Positions 35,742-44,830 of a DNA stretch of 64,000 nt are shown here, piece after piece; the stretch's first letter is position 1; every line of letters starts with the position of its first letter. The position numbers were made by a program, and so were the translations under genes. The stretch covers positions 1,770,001-1,834,000 of the forward strand of contig NZ_LT629752.1 of the NCBI RefSeq assembly GCF_900105145.1. Direction: 5' to 3'. Origin of the DNA: Polaribacter sp. KT25b (GTDB lineage Bacteria; Bacteroidota; Bacteroidia; Flavobacteriales; Flavobacteriaceae). The notes under the pieces were generated by a model. It was not told where the DNA came from. It ran no database searches and worked only from the letters and a program-made list of their open reading frames with translations.

Positions 35742-35986
35742 AAAAATCTTTTTATCTTTGAAATATAACTTTTTAAAAATACAATATGCAATTAAAATTG
35801 ACAACCTATTTTTAAATCCTTTTTATATTATTTAAAAGAACTATACAAATTATATAAAAAACAAAATTACAGTTACTAATTATTTAACTAATAATTAAAT
35901 TATTACAAACAGAAAGTAATTATAATGAGTTCATTAAAAAGTAATTTTAAAACTGATTTATAAATAAATAATTTTAAATAAAACGT

Positions 35987-37030
35987 ATGAAAAAAATAAC
36001 ATTACTAATTTTAACTTTCACATTAATAGTTTCTTGCTATGAAAAATACATTCCTAGAAATATTGAAAATATTAAAATTCAAGAATTTAAAATGGACAAT
36101 ACAAGTATTAGAGCAATTGTAGCAATTGATGCAAACACTATGCATTATGCTGGTTCTAAAGCTGATGTTGGTTTTACTTCGGATGCTGGCAAATCTTGGT
36201 CTACAAAACACATAACTTATCAAGATTCTATCATTCCGCATTTTAGAAGTTTAGCCAAAAATGGCGATGCTTTTTTTGCACTTTCAATTGCGAATCCTGC
36301 GTTGCTATATAAAATATCAAAAGAGAAAACCGAATTAGTGTATACAGAAAATCATGAAAAAGTATTTTATGATGCGCTTCAATTTTTTGATGATGGTTTA
36401 CACGGAATTGCAGTTGGCGATCCAACAGAAGATTGTGCATCTGTTATTTTAACTGCTGATAGAGGAAATTCTTGGAGTAAAATTTCTTGTGATAATCTTC
36501 CAGAATTTGCTGATGATGAAGCTTTTTTTGCAGCAAGTAATACCAATATAAAAACGATTGGAAGCACAGTTTGGATTGCTTCTGGAGGAAAAAAAACTCG
36601 TATTTTAAAGTCTGATGATTTTGGAAAAACATGGCAAATTTTTGAAACTCCTATAATTCAAGGAAATGGCCCTCAAGGTATTTATTCTATTGATTTTTCT
36701 GATAAAAATAACGGAATTATTATTGGCGGAGATTATTCTAAACCAACAGAAAACAAGGCAAATAAGGCAATTACGAAAGATGGTGGAAAAACGTGGACTT
36801 TAGTTGCCGATAATCAAAATCCTAATTATAAAAGTTGTGTACAATATGTGCCTAATACAAACGGACAAGAAATTTTTGCGGTTGGTAAAACGGGTGTTTC
36901 TTTCTCTAATGATGCAGGAAATACTTGGGTAGAAGTTTCTAAAGATGATTATTATGCAATTCAGTTTGTTGATAAAAATACAGCTTGGTTAAGTGGAAAT
37001 CAGAAAATAGGAAAACTAATTTTAGAGTAA
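35987..37030 (+). CDS. BNR/YCF48-like repeat lipoprotein
   Basis: A 347-residue lipoprotein (lipobox VSC, Cys17) built of a beta-propeller. Asp-box-like repeats are visible: SDAGKSWS, ADRGNSWS, DFGKTWQ, KDGGKTWT and NDAGNTWV, each followed by a hydrophobic strand. The fold is that of the photosystem-II assembly factor YCF48/sialidase-type propellers, often annotated in flavobacteria simply as oxidoreductase. Function unknown. A second lipoprotein gene follows 19 bases downstream. Confidence 0.8.
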   Translation: MKKITLLILTFTLIVSCYEKYIPRNIENIKIQEFKMDNTSIRAIVAIDANTMHYAGSKADVGFTSDAGKSWSTKHITYQDSIIPHFRSLAKNGDAFFALSIANPALLYKISKEKTELVYTENHEKVFYDALQFFDDGLHGIAVGDPTEDCASVILTADRGNSWSKISCDNLPEFADDEAFFAASNTNIKTIGSTVWIASGGKKTRILKSDDFGKTWQIFETPIIQGNGPQGIYSIDFSDKNNGIIIGGDYSKPTENKANKAITKDGGKTWTLVADNQNPNYKSCVQYVPNTNGQEIFAVGKTGVSFSNDAGNTWVEVSKDDYYAIQFVDKNTAWLSGNQKIGKLILE

Positions 37031-37049
37031 AATAATTTTAAAAATTTAA

Positions 37050-37646
37050 ATGAGTATTTATTTGTATAAATCCATAAAACCTGTGTCAAAAATTAGTTAT
37101 AGTATTCTTTTAATAGCTTCACTCCTATTTTTATCTTGTTCAAAACAATCAGAAATTAGTAAAGATTTTAATTGTGAAACATCAGCATATAAAAATTTAG
37201 AAAAGGTTGAAGATGTAAAAAATTTATTCTCAATTGATTTACCAAAAGATTGGAAAATCAATTTATATCAAGATGAAGTGCAGTCCTCAATTTTTGCAGC
37301 AGACACTACAAAACAACTTACAGAATCTGTTTTATTAGATGTAACATTCATCAGAAATAAAATTAATTTTGATGATGCTTTTATCCTTCAGCAAGAACAA
37401 GAAAACTTAACAAAAGGCTTGATTAAAATAAAATCGAAAGAAATTACACTTTTAGAAAAACCATCAATTTATATAATCTATAAAGGAAAAAAAGGGAATT
37501 TTATGTATGAAACTTGTCATACTTTTATTAAAATTAATGCGCAAAGTTTTATCTTAGCAAAAACAGAAATCTATGGAGATTCATTAGTAAACGAAAGACT
37601 CTGTAATTCTTTTTCATTAATAGAAAATATTAAAATTCATCAATAA
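37050..37646 (+). CDS. Hypothetical lipoprotein
   Basis: A 198-residue protein with a signal sequence and lipobox FLSC near residue 30. The rest is a mixed alpha/beta soluble domain that I do not recognise beyond a general resemblance to small flavobacterial lipoproteins. It lies between the BNR lipoprotein and pepT with very short gaps, so all three are probably co-transcribed. Confidence 0.7.
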   Translation: MSIYLYKSIKPVSKISYSILLIASLLFLSCSKQSEISKDFNCETSAYKNLEKVEDVKNLFSIDLPKDWKINLYQDEVQSSIFAADTTKQLTESVLLDVTFIRNKINFDDAFILQQEQENLTKGLIKIKSKEITLLEKPSIYIIYKGKKGNFMYETCHTFIKINAQSFILAKTEIYGDSLVNERLCNSFSLIENIKIHQ

Positions 37647-37648
37647 AA

Positions 37649-38893
37649 ATGATTGATAAACAACACATTACAACACGTTTTATAAAATATGTTACGATTG
37701 ATACAGAATCAGATCCTAACAATCCTGCTTTTCCAAGCACAAAAAAACAATGGGATTTAGCAAAAATTCTAGAAAAAGAACTCAAACAAATTGGCTTACA
37801 AGATGTTGAGTTAGATGAAAATTGTTACATCATGGCAACTTTGCCAAGTAATTTAAATTATGAAGTGCCAACAATTGGTTTTGTTGCGCATATTGATACA
37901 AGTCCAGATTTTACAGGAAAAAATGTAAATCCGCAGATTATAGAAAATTACGACGGAAAAGACATCGTTTTAAACAAAGAGAAAAACATTATTTTATCTC
38001 CTGATTATTTCGAAGATTTGTTGCAATATAAAGGTCAGACAATTATTACCACAGACGGAACAACGCTTTTAGGCGCAGATGATAAAGCTGGTGTTACAGA
38101 AATTGTTACTGCAATGGAATATCTAATTAAAAATCCAGAAATTAAACATGGAAAAATCAGAATTTGTTTTACTCCGGATGAAGAAGTTGGTAAAGGAGCA
38201 CATTTATTTGATGTAGAAAAGTTTGGTGCAAAATGGGCTTACACCATGGATGGAAGTCAAATTGGCGAATTAGAATACGAAAATTTTAATGCTGCAAGTG
38301 CTAAAATTACAATTACTGGTAAAATTGTACATCCAGGATATGCAAAAGGAAAAATGATAAATTCAATATTAATTGCAAACGAATTTATTTCGTCTCTACC
38401 TGTTACAGAAGTTCCAGAAAAAACAACAGATTATGAAGGTTTTTTCCATTTACATGACATTACCGGAAATGTAGAAGAAACTGTTTTAGAATATATTATT
38501 AGAGATCACGATTTCGATTTATTCGAAGAAAGAAAATACTTAATGCAAAGAATTGCGTTCGATTTTAATGAGCGTTTACAGCAAGATTTGGTTAAAGTAG
38601 AAATTAAAAATCAATATTTTAACATGAAGGAAAAAGTTACTCCGGTTATGTATATTGTAGATATTGTAGAGGAAGTTATGAAAGAAATTGGTATTACGCC
38701 TTTAATAAAACCAATTAGAGGTGGTACAGATGGTTCTCAACTTTCTTACAAAGGTTTGCCTTGCCCAAATATTTTTGCTGGCGGACATAATTTTCATGGA
38801 CGATTTGAGTATGTTCCTGTAGAATCGATGATAAAAGCTACTGAAGTAATTGTAGGAATTGCACAAAAAGTTGCAAACAAATATAAGTCTTAA
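37649..38893 (+). CDS. pepT: Peptidase T (tripeptide aminopeptidase)
   Basis: Cytoplasmic M20B zinc aminopeptidase of 414 residues that removes the N-terminal residue of tripeptides. Zinc and catalytic motifs are clear: FVAHIDTSPDF, LGADDKAGV, CFTPDEEVGKG and YTMDGSQIGELEYENFNAA, ending with RGGTDGSQLSYKGLPCPN and GGHNFHG. Length is normal for PepT. A long hairpin follows the stop. Confidence 0.97.
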   Translation: MIDKQHITTRFIKYVTIDTESDPNNPAFPSTKKQWDLAKILEKELKQIGLQDVELDENCYIMATLPSNLNYEVPTIGFVAHIDTSPDFTGKNVNPQIIENYDGKDIVLNKEKNIILSPDYFEDLLQYKGQTIITTDGTTLLGADDKAGVTEIVTAMEYLIKNPEIKHGKIRICFTPDEEVGKGAHLFDVEKFGAKWAYTMDGSQIGELEYENFNAASAKITITGKIVHPGYAKGKMINSILIANEFISSLPVTEVPEKTTDYEGFFHLHDITGNVEETVLEYIIRDHDFDLFEERKYLMQRIAFDFNERLQQDLVKVEIKNQYFNMKEKVTPVMYIVDIVEEVMKEIGITPLIKPIRGGTDGSQLSYKGLPCPNIFAGGHNFHGRFEYVPVESMIKATEVIVGIAQKVANKYKS

Positions 38894-38899
38894 AAAAAC

Positions 38900-38940
38900 T
38901 CAATTTTAGCAAGGGTTTTAAAAATCCTTGTTAAAATTGA
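38900..38940. terminator. Bidirectional terminator between pepT and the acyltransferase
   Basis: Arms 38900-38914 and 38926-38940 pair with one mismatch around an AT-rich loop; an A-run on the left and T-rich loop allow use from both convergent genes. The right arm includes the TAA of the minus-strand gene. Confidence 0.7.
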
Positions 38941-39470
38941 TCTGGATTTTTACCTTTTACATTGTGATAAAAAGCATAAAAAACTTTAAAATCTTTTTCT
39001 TTATCATCAGTTGTATAATAAGGTTCAGAAATTTTAACTTGCTTTTTTTCGAAATCTAAAGTTGCCATCACAATTGGCACATTTGCTCCTTTAGCAATAT
39101 AATAAAAACCTGTTTTCCAAGCATCTACTTTTTTACGAGTTCCTTCTGGCGATAAACCAAGTCTAAATTCATCTTTAGAATTAAAAATATCAATAATTGC
39201 ATCCACCAAATTATTACTTTGACTTCTATCAACAGGTGTGCCTCCTAAAGCTCTAAAAAAAAAGCCAAAAGGACCTTTAAAAAGAGAATTTTTGCCGATA
39301 AAATTTATCATCACTCCAGAAGCCATTCTAGATAAAATAGCAATAGGAAAATCTACCCAACTTGTATGCGGAGCAGCAATAACAACATATTTTTTTATAT
39401 CTTTTGGAAAATCGTTTTCCAATTTCCAACCTAAAATGGTGTATAATATAAATTTTGCAATAGCTTTCAT
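38931..39470 (-). CDS. Lysophospholipid acyltransferase family protein (PlsC-like)
   Basis: A 179-residue PlsC-fold acyltransferase, short for the family. The catalytic HX4D motif is HTSWVD (35-40) and the glycerol-phosphate-binding motif is EGTR (109-112), with GGTPVDR between. No clear membrane helix at the N-terminus. It probably transfers an acyl chain to a lysophospholipid or a similar acceptor; substrate not assignable. Confidence 0.87.
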   Translation of the reverse strand: MKAIAKFILYTILGWKLENDFPKDIKKYVVIAAPHTSWVDFPIAILSRMASGVMINFIGKNSLFKGPFGFFFRALGGTPVDRSQSNNLVDAIIDIFNSKDEFRLGLSPEGTRKKVDAWKTGFYYIAKGANVPIVMATLDFEKKQVKISEPYYTTDDKEKDFKVFYAFYHNVKGKNPDQF

Positions 39471-39511
39471 TGTCTGTTTTAAAAGTGATAAATTTAAGAA
39501 CTTAAATTGAC

Positions 39512-40858
39512 ATGATGAACGAATTGATTATTTACTTATTAATAGCACTGGTATTTAGCTTTGTAGGATTTTTTATTGGTAAACTTTTAACCAAATTAAA
39601 CCTAGAAAAAGAAAAAACCTTCATAGAAAAAGAGAAATCTACTTTAGAAGAACGCGTTGCATTATTGCAACAATCTAAAGATATGGTTGAAGATAATTAT
39701 ATTGAGCTTCAAAAAGAACTGAAAAATAATCAGCAAGAAAAAGAAAACTTAATAACTGTAAATACAAGGCAAGAATCAGAAAACAAAAATTTGCAACTAA
39801 AGTTGGATGAACATAAAAGCGAAGTAGAAAAATTACAACAAAAATTTACGAATGATTTTGAAGTGCTTGCTAATAAAATATTAGAAGAAAAATCGAATAA
39901 ATTTACAGAACAAAACAAAGAAAATTTAAAAATTATTTTAAATCCGCTTCAAGAAAAAATAAAAGTTTTTGAAGATAAAGTAGATCAAACGCACAAAGAA
40001 AGTATCGATTATCATGCTGCTTTACGTCAGCAAATTATAGGTTTAAAAGAGATGAATTTGCAAATGAGCAAGGAAACTATCAACCTAACAAAAGCCTTAA
40101 AAGGCGATAACAAAACACAAGGAAATTGGGGCGAATTAGTTCTAGAAAGAGTTTTAGAAAAATCTGGTTTAGAGAAAGATAGAGAGTATTATGTGCAGCA
40201 AAGCTTTACCAATGAAGATGGTAAAAGAATTTTACCAGATATAGTAATTCATTTGCCAGATAATAAAAAAATGATAGTAGATTCTAAAGTTTCTTTAACT
40301 GCTTATGAGCAATATGTAAATGAAGATGATGAAACTTTAAAAGCACAATTTTTAAAAGAACATGTTGCTTCTTTAAAACGACATGTAGACCAATTATCAG
40401 AAAAAAAATATGAAGATATTTATAAAATAGCATCTCCAGATTTTGTGTTGCTTTTTATACCAATTGAACCCGCATTTGCAGTTGCTATAAATGCTGATAC
40501 TCATTTATACAACGAAGCTTTCGAAAAAAACATTGTTATTGTTACTCCAACGACTTTATTGGCTACTTTACGTACAATTGATTCTATGTGGACGAACGAA
40601 AAGCAACAAAAAAATGCAATTGAAATTGCGAGACAAGCTGGTGCTTTATATGATAAGTTTCAAAGCCTTTTAACTGATTTAGTTACTATTGGAAAACGAA
40701 TTGATGATAGTAAAAAAGAATACTCTAATGCAATGAATAAACTTTTTGATGGTAGAGGAAACTTAATAAATAGCGTTGAAAAATTAAAAAAGATGGGCGC
40801 AAAAGCTAAAAAGGCTATTCCAGAAAATATTATAAAAAGAGCTAAAGAAATTGAGTAA
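39512..40858 (+). CDS. rmuC: DNA recombination protein RmuC
   Basis: A 448-residue RmuC family protein. One N-terminal membrane helix (residues 4-27), a long coiled coil (about 30-160), then the nuclease-like RmuC domain with GNWGELVLERVLEKSGL, LPDIVIHLPDNKKMIVDSKVSL and PTTLLATLRTIDSMW. RmuC limits inverted-repeat recombination in E. coli. The presence of a membrane anchor is usual. Confidence 0.95.
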   Translation: MMNELIIYLLIALVFSFVGFFIGKLLTKLNLEKEKTFIEKEKSTLEERVALLQQSKDMVEDNYIELQKELKNNQQEKENLITVNTRQESENKNLQLKLDEHKSEVEKLQQKFTNDFEVLANKILEEKSNKFTEQNKENLKIILNPLQEKIKVFEDKVDQTHKESIDYHAALRQQIIGLKEMNLQMSKETINLTKALKGDNKTQGNWGELVLERVLEKSGLEKDREYYVQQSFTNEDGKRILPDIVIHLPDNKKMIVDSKVSLTAYEQYVNEDDETLKAQFLKEHVASLKRHVDQLSEKKYEDIYKIASPDFVLLFIPIEPAFAVAINADTHLYNEAFEKNIVIVTPTTLLATLRTIDSMWTNEKQQKNAIEIARQAGALYDKFQSLLTDLVTIGKRIDDSKKEYSNAMNKLFDGRGNLINSVEKLKKMGAKAKKAIPENIIKRAKEIE

Positions 40859-40874
40859 ACTTAGGCTGTGAAAA

Positions 40875-40906
40875 TTTGGAAAAAAGTTTAATTTTTCTTA
40901 TATTTA
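40875..40906 (+). promoter_or_regulatory. Promoter of the small 40929 gene
   Basis: TTTG at 40875-40878 and a near-consensus TATATTTA -7 box at 40899-40906, 20 bases apart. Transcription would start around 40912, after the ATG at 40908, so the ATG at 40929 is the likely coding start. Confidence 0.55.
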
Positions 40907-40928
40907 AATGAATCTTAAAACCAATATT

Positions 40929-41147
40929 ATGAAAAAAGACGATAAAAATCTATATGACAAAGATGTAATTACTGGAGGTGTTACTAAGAATGTTGTTGGT
41001 GAACAGACTATTCAAACCCATAAAACTAAAGTTTTAAAAAATAATGAACATGAAGTTTTAATAGGAGAAGATATTGAAGACGTAAAAAAAGTTAAAGAAG
41101 AATTTGAGTCATTACAAAGAAAAATTCTTAATAAACTTATGAAATAG
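40929..41147 (+). CDS. Small hypothetical protein
   Basis: A 72-residue charged, soluble protein (MKKDDKNLYDKDVITGG...) with a helical, coiled-coil-like C-terminal half. I do not recognise the family. The upstream ATG at 40908 would add 7 residues but falls at the predicted transcription start. It has its own promoter and a strong terminator, so it is a monocistronic unit. Confidence 0.6.
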   Translation: MKKDDKNLYDKDVITGGVTKNVVGEQTIQTHKTKVLKNNEHEVLIGEDIEDVKKVKEEFESLQRKILNKLMK

Positions 41148-41187
41148 TTTATATAAACAATAAGAACTTTAAGTTCTGTTCACAATA

Positions 41188-41219
41188 AAAAAGCATCAAG
41201 GTTTAACTTGATGCTTTTT
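41188..41219. terminator. Strong bidirectional terminator
   Basis: Perfect 13-bp stem, AAAAAGCATCAAG (41188-41200) with CTTGATGCTTTTT (41207-41219), loop of 6. It has A/T-runs on both sides and ends the plus-strand small gene and the long minus-strand kinase locus. Confidence 0.9.
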
Positions 41220-41270
41220 CGTTTTAACCTGTATCAAATAAAATTTATAATTACAATTCTTCTGATTTAT

Positions 41271-41915
41271 TTAGCCTCTTCTTGTTCCAATCCAAACAGT
41301 GTCTTTAGGAATATAATACGTAATTTTACCATCTTTATCTGTGTAAGTTCTCAATTTTTGTTTTAATTTTCGTTTATACCATTTTTGAAAATTATAATAT
41401 TCTTCAATTGTATAATATTCATCTTCAGTCATTTTTAAATCTTCACTGGTAAAGTAATTATCATCTTTGGCATAAAGCCAATTAAAAGTATCTAACTCCG
41501 TTTTTAAATTTCCATAATTTTGAGTTGGCATTTTTTTTTGATTTTCTGGACGATAAAAAGTAATATCATAAAAGTTTAAAAAACCATCAATTGCACAAAC
41601 TACTTGCGAATAGGCTATATTGGGTTCGTACAACCAAATTGCTAAATAATAAGGTTTATCCAACGTTTTTAATTGTGTTTCCCAACTATTAAAAATAGCA
41701 AGTAAACTTTCTAAAATTAGTTTTCGAGATTTTCTTTTTGGAACCGGAATTGGTTTTCCTGATATTGAAGTATCACTAAAAGGACGAACCCAAACTTTTT
41801 CATAGTTTCTTTGATATTCTTCTAAATCTTTTAAATCTAGTTTTAAACTGCTATTTTTCCAATTTTCTATATTTTTGAAAATACGTTTGTGTCCTCTTAA
41901 CTTTTTAGTTTTCAT
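41271..41915 (-). CDS. Hypothetical protein at the distal end of the kinase locus
   Basis: A 214-residue soluble, basic protein without signal peptide. I do not recognise it. It has an N-terminal basic stretch (KTKKLRGHKR), a middle hydrophobic/aromatic part (PYYLAIWLYEPNIAYSQVVCAIDGF) and an aromatic, charged helical C-terminal part (YYTIEEYYNFQKWYKRKLKQK). It is the last gene of the co-directional minus-strand locus before a strong terminator. Confidence 0.65.
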   Translation of the reverse strand: MKTKKLRGHKRIFKNIENWKNSSLKLDLKDLEEYQRNYEKVWVRPFSDTSISGKPIPVPKRKSRKLILESLLAIFNSWETQLKTLDKPYYLAIWLYEPNIAYSQVVCAIDGFLNFYDITFYRPENQKKMPTQNYGNLKTELDTFNWLYAKDDNYFTSEDLKMTEDEYYTIEEYYNFQKWYKRKLKQKLRTYTDKDGKITYYIPKDTVWIGTRRG

Positions 41916-41967
41916 TTTTCTTACTTTATTTTAAATAACCAATTTTTAAATTCTTCTTATTATCAGA

Positions 41968-42126
41968 TTAATCTGTATATAAAATATTTAAAGTTGTTTT
42001 TTTATTTAACCATGTTTTATGCTTATTATTGGCTGTTTGAGCAAAAGAAACGTTGCATAAAAATATCAGAAATAAAAATATAGCGATTTTTAATACAGTT
42101 ATTCTAATATTAAATTTACAAACCAT
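41968..42126 (-). CDS. Very small secreted peptide (candidate)
   Basis: A 52-codon frame with a convincing signal peptide: basic N-terminus, hydrophobic core IAIFLFLIFLC, then VSFAQ. After cleavage a basic peptide of about 22 residues remains (TANNKHKTWLNKK...). It lies in the 272-base gap between two hypothetical genes, on the same strand. It may be a genuine small exported peptide or the 5' remnant of a larger secreted gene. Nothing else is seen in the gap. Confidence 0.45.
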   Translation of the reverse strand: MVCKFNIRITVLKIAIFLFLIFLCNVSFAQTANNKHKTWLNKKTTLNILYTD

Positions 42127-42187
42127 TTTATATACTTTATACATCTTGAATACTAAAAATCTTTCTTTTTCTAAGAGTTCTTCACTC

Positions 42188-42748
42188 TTATTTCTGTTGT
42201 AAAGAAGTTATGTATTCTTTTGTTTTTTCTGATAAAATAATAGCGTCATGTTCATAATCTGAAGTCCATTGAAATAGATACACATTATAACCATCAAAAC
42301 ACTCAATAGGATTTAATTCAAATGCTTTTAGCGTCATTAAAAAGCGTTCCATTCCTCCATAAGGATAATTTCCTGTAGAGAATTTTACAATTACTTCGTT
42401 TTCTTTTTGTTTTTCTAAAGCATCTAAATCAACTTCAAAACCATATTCTAAATAATTAAAAAAAGATAAAATATCTGCTCTTACCAAAATACTTTTGCTT
42501 TTATCGTACGAAAAATAATTGCGTAAAAACTCTTGAGCGTAAACAGGAAATAACTGATTAAAAAGTTCAATTTTAGGTTTATCTTCATCCATAAAATGGT
42601 CAATTTCTTCATCAGTAGCAGTTTCCCAATCTATTGTTTTTTCTTCTTCTTGATAACCTGGTTTTCTAACAGCACACATATGATTATATACTTCTTTAAA
42701 AGCTATAAATTTTTCTTGTGATTTTATTGCGAATTTAATGTAGAGCAT
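42188..42748 (-). CDS. Hypothetical protein
   Basis: A 186-residue soluble acidic protein with no signal peptide (MLYIKFAIKSQEKFIAFKEV...). It is a mixed alpha/beta sequence that I do not recognise. It starts 2 bases after the stop of the 42751-43146 gene, so the two are one transcription unit and probably work together. Confidence 0.65.
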   Translation of the reverse strand: MLYIKFAIKSQEKFIAFKEVYNHMCAVRKPGYQEEEKTIDWETATDEEIDHFMDEDKPKIELFNQLFPVYAQEFLRNYFSYDKSKSILVRADILSFFNYLEYGFEVDLDALEKQKENEVIVKFSTGNYPYGGMERFLMTLKAFELNPIECFDGYNVYLFQWTSDYEHDAIILSEKTKEYITSLQQK

Positions 42749-42750
42749 AT

Positions 42751-43146
42751 CTAATTAATCAATTTAAGTTGATGCATTTTAATTTTTATTTTATTTTTTT
42801 TAGCATCAATAAAAGCATATTCTGTGAAACAAATTTCGTTTTCATTTTCATCTAAAATATTAACATCTCTAAACCCAAGTTCTAATTTTGGATTTTGATA
42901 TCTTTTAGAAAAATGAGCCATTAAAACTTCAAAAATATATTCATGATTTTCTTCAAAAAAATGAATTGCATTTATTTGAGCATCATTCATGCTATGTAAA
43001 TAACTAACGCTAATACTATCAGCATATAAATTACAATAGCCATCAGTTTCCTTGTTTACAAACACTTCATTACCGTCGTCATTTACTTTTCTAAAACCTA
43101 ATGTTGATGACACATATATATAATCATCATAATCTCTTGTTTGCAT
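42751..43146 (-). CDS. Hypothetical protein
   Basis: A 131-residue soluble, acidic protein, beta-rich in appearance (YDDYIYVSSTLGFRKVNDDGNE...). Not recognised. It is coupled to the downstream 186-residue protein gene by a 2-base gap and follows the secreted papain-like protease by 100 bases. That gap contains only an A12 run. Confidence 0.65.
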   Translation of the reverse strand: MQTRDYDDYIYVSSTLGFRKVNDDGNEVFVNKETDGYCNLYADSISVSYLHSMNDAQINAIHFFEENHEYIFEVLMAHFSKRYQNPKLELGFRDVNILDENENEICFTEYAFIDAKKNKIKIKMHQLKLIN

Positions 43147-43246
43147 ATTTTATTTTATTGCTTTGTAAACTTTGATCTTATTTTATATGATTAATTATGA
43201 AGTTTAATTATTACTTTTCAAAAAAAAAAAATCTTTATTTTATGAT

Positions 43247-44443
43247 TTAATCTACTTTAATATCATCCTCTTCAAGCGTTAATTTAAAAATATTAGATTC
43301 TTTTAATCTTTCTTTATAAACTAATTTATATGTTTTATTCTTTTTTACATTTACGTTTGCACTTGAATATCCAAAAATTAAAGATTTCTTGTTTTCTTTT
43401 TTAATAATTGAAGTTGTTATAATTTCAAACTTATGTTTTCCTTTAGTCGCAAATACTCTATTATGATATTTAACGCCTTTTTTATTCATTCCAAAAATCT
43501 TTGGATCTTCATCATCAATCTTAACGTATAATTCTTGATGTACTTGTAAAGAACCAAGTGCATGTACAAAATCTATTTCTACTAAGTCTGTATCATTATT
43601 TGGTTCTGGTAAAAAATCGTTTTTTGTAACATCTGCCCAAGAAAAAGCGGTAAGTCCAGAAGTATTGTAACCAACCCAAGCATAGCCATTTAATCCCCAA
43701 TTTACTCCCCAAGAATTTTTAATTAACCAAGCTTCTTTATCATCATCCCAACCAATAAGAGTTACTGCATGTGTAGGAAAAGTATTCATTGTTTTTATAA
43801 CACCACTGTTATAATTTTGAAACTCGAATGTATTTGCATCTAAAGCAACAGACATTGCACCATGTTTAACCAATAAGTTTTTAATTTCTACTGTTGATGG
43901 ATTTCCAGAAATAAAATTATAATTTGCTAATTTTACATTAGATTTTCCTTCGGATAAAGCACAACTTTTTTGTACTGTTTCATAAGGTGTTTGCCCTTCT
44001 AAAGCTACTTCAGCATCGTTTTCTAGTAACCAATTAAAAGCAAAATCATACCAACCACCACTACAACCATTACTATCATTTACACAATTAACAAAAGATT
44101 GTTCTGATAAATCTAACTTTTCTTTATTTATTAAAGCATGGCTAGATTCTATTGTTGCAACAGCAGCAAAAGCCCAACAAGAACCACAAGTACCTTGATC
44201 TTTTACAGAAGTTACACCATTATAGTCTCTTAAATCGAAAGAAGTAGCGTTTTCATCACCATATTTAGTTAATGTAAGATCATATATTTTTTGACCATCT
44301 TGAATATAACCACTTTGTACTTTAAACAGTTTTCTAAATTCTTGATCTGTTGGTACAACTAATCCTGTACCTTTTTGCTGTGCATTTGCAAAGAAAGAAT
44401 ACAATGATAGCATTGTAATAAAAACAATTCTTAAATTTTTCAT
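43247..44443 (-). CDS. Secreted C1 family (papain-like) cysteine protease
   Basis: A 398-residue exported cysteine protease. Signal peptide to about residue 21 (FFANAQ), a short pro-like region (25-65), then the papain domain: Gln83 in KDQG, catalytic Cys89 in CGSCWAF, CSGGWYDFAF (127-136), His225 in THAVTLIGWDDD and Asn243 in IKNSWGVNWG. A C-terminal beta-rich extension (about 285-398) is extra to papain. Papain-like C1A enzymes are uncommon in flavobacteria. The gene lies 4 bases after a chagasin-like inhibitor gene, inside the kinase/FHA locus. Confidence 0.93.
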   Translation of the reverse strand: MKNLRIVFITMLSLYSFFANAQQKGTGLVVPTDQEFRKLFKVQSGYIQDGQKIYDLTLTKYGDENATSFDLRDYNGVTSVKDQGTCGSCWAFAAVATIESSHALINKEKLDLSEQSFVNCVNDSNGCSGGWYDFAFNWLLENDAEVALEGQTPYETVQKSCALSEGKSNVKLANYNFISGNPSTVEIKNLLVKHGAMSVALDANTFEFQNYNSGVIKTMNTFPTHAVTLIGWDDDKEAWLIKNSWGVNWGLNGYAWVGYNTSGLTAFSWADVTKNDFLPEPNNDTDLVEIDFVHALGSLQVHQELYVKIDDEDPKIFGMNKKGVKYHNRVFATKGKHKFEIITTSIIKKENKKSLIFGYSSANVNVKKNKTYKLVYKERLKESNIFKLTLEEDDIKVD

Positions 44444-44447
44444 AGTA

Positions 44448-44816
44448 TTATTTTTTAATATTTACTTTAATTATTTTTTTAAAATCTTCTGGAATAGAAT
44501 CTAATTTTTCAAAACTTCTTAAAAAATGAAACTCTAAATTATAAGTACCTGGTTTAAGTGCTTTAAAAGTGAAAACCTTGTTATAACTAACTAATAATTT
44601 ACCTTCACTTTTAATTATTTTTTTCGAAGTGTTTATTTGTTCTACTTCTGGTATTGGTATATAACTCCATTGATAACCTCCATCACCTTCTTTTTCTAAT
44701 TCAATTTTAAACTCTTCATTTACTTTGTAGCCTTCTGTAGCTTTATAGTTTTCTATTAATTTACAGCTCTGTAATGAAATTGAAATTAAACAAACTATTA
44801 AAAATATTTTTTTCAT
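44448..44816 (-). CDS. Chagasin-like (I42) cysteine protease inhibitor lipoprotein
   Basis: A 122-residue lipoprotein (lipobox LQSC, Cys18). The mature domain has features of the chagasin family: a GDGGYQW loop (44-50) in place of the usual NPTTGYxW, and FKALKPGTYNLEF (84-96) followed by LRSFE where the family has RPW. It would be a tight inhibitor of papain-type proteases. Its stop is 4 bases before the start of the adjacent papain-like protease gene, which strongly supports the call, though the loops are divergent. Confidence 0.68.
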   Translation of the reverse strand: MKKIFLIVCLISISLQSCKLIENYKATEGYKVNEEFKIELEKEGDGGYQWSYIPIPEVEQINTSKKIIKSEGKLLVSYNKVFTFKALKPGTYNLEFHFLRSFEKLDSIPEDFKKIIKVNIKK

Positions 44817-44830
44817 ATACCAGTTTTTTT

